This document shows positions 62,274 to 64,000 of a stretch of DNA of 64,000 bases, in pieces; the stretch's first letter is position 1, and the number at the start of each line of letters is the position of its first letter. The notes beneath the pieces were generated by a model. That model did not search any database, had not been told where the DNA came from, and saw nothing but the letters and a program-made list of their open reading frames with translations. The DNA comes from Sipunculus nudus (Eukaryota > Annelida > Sipuncula > Golfingiida > Sipunculidae), in NCBI GenBank assembly GCA_026874595.1, contig CM049313.1, positions 10,663,508 to 10,727,507 of the forward strand. Reading direction: 5' to 3'. The position numbers and the translations under genes are program-made.

Positions 62274-62508
62274 GGGCTTTTACACCCGAGCCTACAGGCT
62301 CATCAGGCCGGAGCTTATTCCGGTTTCGGTAGTGTGAAGCGACTTACTGGTACTGGTTACTGGTACCCATTTTTACTGCTGGGTTGACACAGCCATACTT
62401 GCGGTTAGGACCTTGCCAAAGGGTCTTAGCACGGTGGAGGTCTGACCGGGATTCGAACTCATGACTGCTGTATCATGAGCCCGGTACCTTAACCATTACA
62501 CCACCGTC
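62274..62508 (-). mobile_element. tRNA-derived SINE, copy B
   Basis: Counterpart of the SINE at 35206-35440, with a few private substitutions (for example TTATTCCGG, CCGGTACC). Confidence 0.8.
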
Positions 62509-62739
62509 AACAAGTGGTAATGCTGCACTTGACTATAAACATAATGAACAACAACCATGCCTCCCTTTTCCATGATGTATGTTTGTTTATCGGACATCTT
62601 TCACGGAAACGGCACGTGGCGTGACGTCTTTGTCGCCAGTGACGTAACGGATCACGCTAGGCACAAGGCCGTATGCTTATATGCAATCTGTCTATCTATC
62701 TTTCTCTTTATGTCTGTCGGTCTATGTCGGTCTCTGTCT

Positions 62740-62871
62740 GTCTGTCTGTTTCTCTGCTTTCTGTCTGTCTGTCTGTCTCTCTCTCTGTCTGTCTCTCTCT
62801 CTGTCTGTCTCACTCTCTCTCTCTCTCTCTGTCTCTTTCTGTGTGTTTGTCTTTCTCTCTCTCTCTCTCTC

Positions 62872-62949
<78 letters not shown>
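62740..62949. repeat. CT/GTCT mosaic microsatellite, copy B
   Basis: Same mosaic pattern as 35690-35851 with a further CT expansion at its 3' end. It is one of the markers that the 3' part of the copy B unit descends from unit 1b. Confidence 0.92.
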
Positions 62950-62954
<5 letters not shown>

Positions 62955-64000
62955 TGTTACTGTCCTTTTCAAAGAAGAATCATATATATTGTACCAGGAA
63001 GTAACTTCCAGCGCGTTTGTAACGTCCTAATAAATATTCGTCGTGGTTGTGTGCATACTCGTAATCACCTGACAGGTCTTTATGAATATCCCAGGACCAA
63101 TAGGTTAGATCACTGACCGAAATCACCGGCAAAAATCATTAAACAATTTTTCACTGAGCATTTGTTGATTGAGACCCATTCTGTATAAAACAAACAAAAT
63201 GCGAGGTGAAATGAGAGCAACTGGCCACAACTATGTTTGATACCAGTCTAAAATTTAACTGAATTGACAGATAATAATACCTATTCAGGAATTCGCAAAA
63301 TTTTGAAATGCAACAAGGGCAGGTGGTAAAAAGTGCTATAAAAACTCATAAAACACTCATTCAGGGGAGCATTTACGCTTGGATTTACACCAAAGTTGAA
63401 CTTCATCAACACTTTCACAATAGCAGCTATATGATAAATTTTAATAACATATCGTCATGACTTACATACCCCCACACACAGACAGAAACGAGTGAAAACA
63501 ATAACCCTCACTTCGCTCAGGGTTAATAATAATAATATTCAGCATCATGGTCCTCTCTCACTCCTCTACCTTTTTCTATCTGTCTGTCGCCATCTGTCTG
63601 TCTCTATCTGTGTGTCTACTCTTACAGGAACTACAATGTGGGGTGATCTACAAGTAGACAATGAACTTGTTGGTTTTTTACACTGTGGCCCCACAATGAA
63701 AATATTTTTCAAAATTTAGGAAACGGCTTTTCGTGGTTTTCTGTGTGGATTTTGAAAAATCTTCCCAAATTATTTTGTCTGTATGTCTGTAAACCCTTTG
63801 TCTGTTGTGGAAAGTGTCTGTACACTATCTGGACACCATATGGTGTTGCCACTTACAGGGGGTTTGTGGAACTAAGAGTTAGACTGTTACCCTGCGTCTA
63901 TGCTTAACACTTGTTCAAAACAAAAACCCCAGGATGATAGACTATTAAAACCATTTGTATAAAATGAAAAACTTTATTTTGACCCACGGTACCAAAAATT

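Larger units (their letters stand above)
59215..63634. repeat. Single, chimeric unit in copy B
   Basis: Counterpart of both units above, present once. Up to 60641 it carries unit-1a variants (GGTTAAGTTTCATG, AGGAAAATAAT, short CA tract). From 60680 it carries unit-1b variants (GGTATATGGAG, GGAGGAGAG, CCTCTCTGTTTTGACC, GAACCGTACC, complex CT tract). The flanks are AATGT/AAACC at the left and AATGT/GGGG at the right. Confidence 0.9.
47163..64000. repeat. Segmental duplication, copy B
   Basis: This is the near-identical counterpart of 15730-36903, in direct orientation. The satellite ends at 48928 with the same ACGCTTAA/GTTTCC junction as at 17498. All landmarks recur: ~745-bp repeats, 157-bp array, TIR element, hairpin and SINE. 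It has a single 4.4-kb unit (59215-63634) instead of two. It continues beyond the window. Confidence 0.9.

Overview
This window looks like repeat-rich, AT-rich nuclear DNA from an invertebrate, most plausibly a bivalve or other mollusc. The reasons are the lack of any convincing single-copy gene or bacterial-type gene organisation, long (TA)n and (CT)n microsatellites, tRNA-derived SINEs, a decayed L1/Tx1-like LINE, and ~157-160 bp tandem repeats followed by an (ACGG)n tract, an architecture described for bivalve 'pearl'/Helentron-associated elements. The taxonomic call is inference; no database search was possible.

Layout. (1) 1-17498: a satellite array of ~1.0 kb monomers plus a 540-bp deletion derivative, organised as a 4-monomer higher-order repeat (~3.55 kb) nested in an 8-monomer repeat of exactly 7096 bp (1-7096 and 7097-14192), then a variant terminal segment. 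Several monomers carry a 15-bp match to the CTCF core motif. (2) 17499-36903: a complex flank holding ~745-bp degenerate tandem repeats, a ~157-bp array with palindromic AGGTCA-n3-TGACCT sites, a 2.08-kb element with 40-bp perfect terminal inverted repeats, and a ~4.3-4.4 kb tandem duplication (27797-32088 and 32089-36536) containing ~160-bp repeats in opposing orientations and tRNA-derived SINEs. (3) 36904-46755: sequence seen once here, with a SINE, a ~190-bp interspersed-repeat tail, a dead LINE ORF2 (39737-43538) and small inverted or tandem repeats. (4) 46756-48928: a short second satellite array. (5) 48929-64000: a near-identical copy of region 2, entered through exactly the same satellite/flank junction, with one 4.4-kb unit instead of two. 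That unit is a chimera: its 5' part matches the first unit of region 2 and its 3' part the second, with the switch between 60642 and 60679.

The window therefore reads as part of a macro-repeat (satellite + ~19 kb flank + LINE region + satellite + flank) shaped by unequal exchange at three scales: monomers, 7.1-kb units and ~31-kb segments. Real segmental duplication and uncollapsed haplotypes in an assembly cannot be told apart from the sequence alone. I find no intact protein-coding gene. The short open frames in the satellite and microsatellites are judged non-coding.
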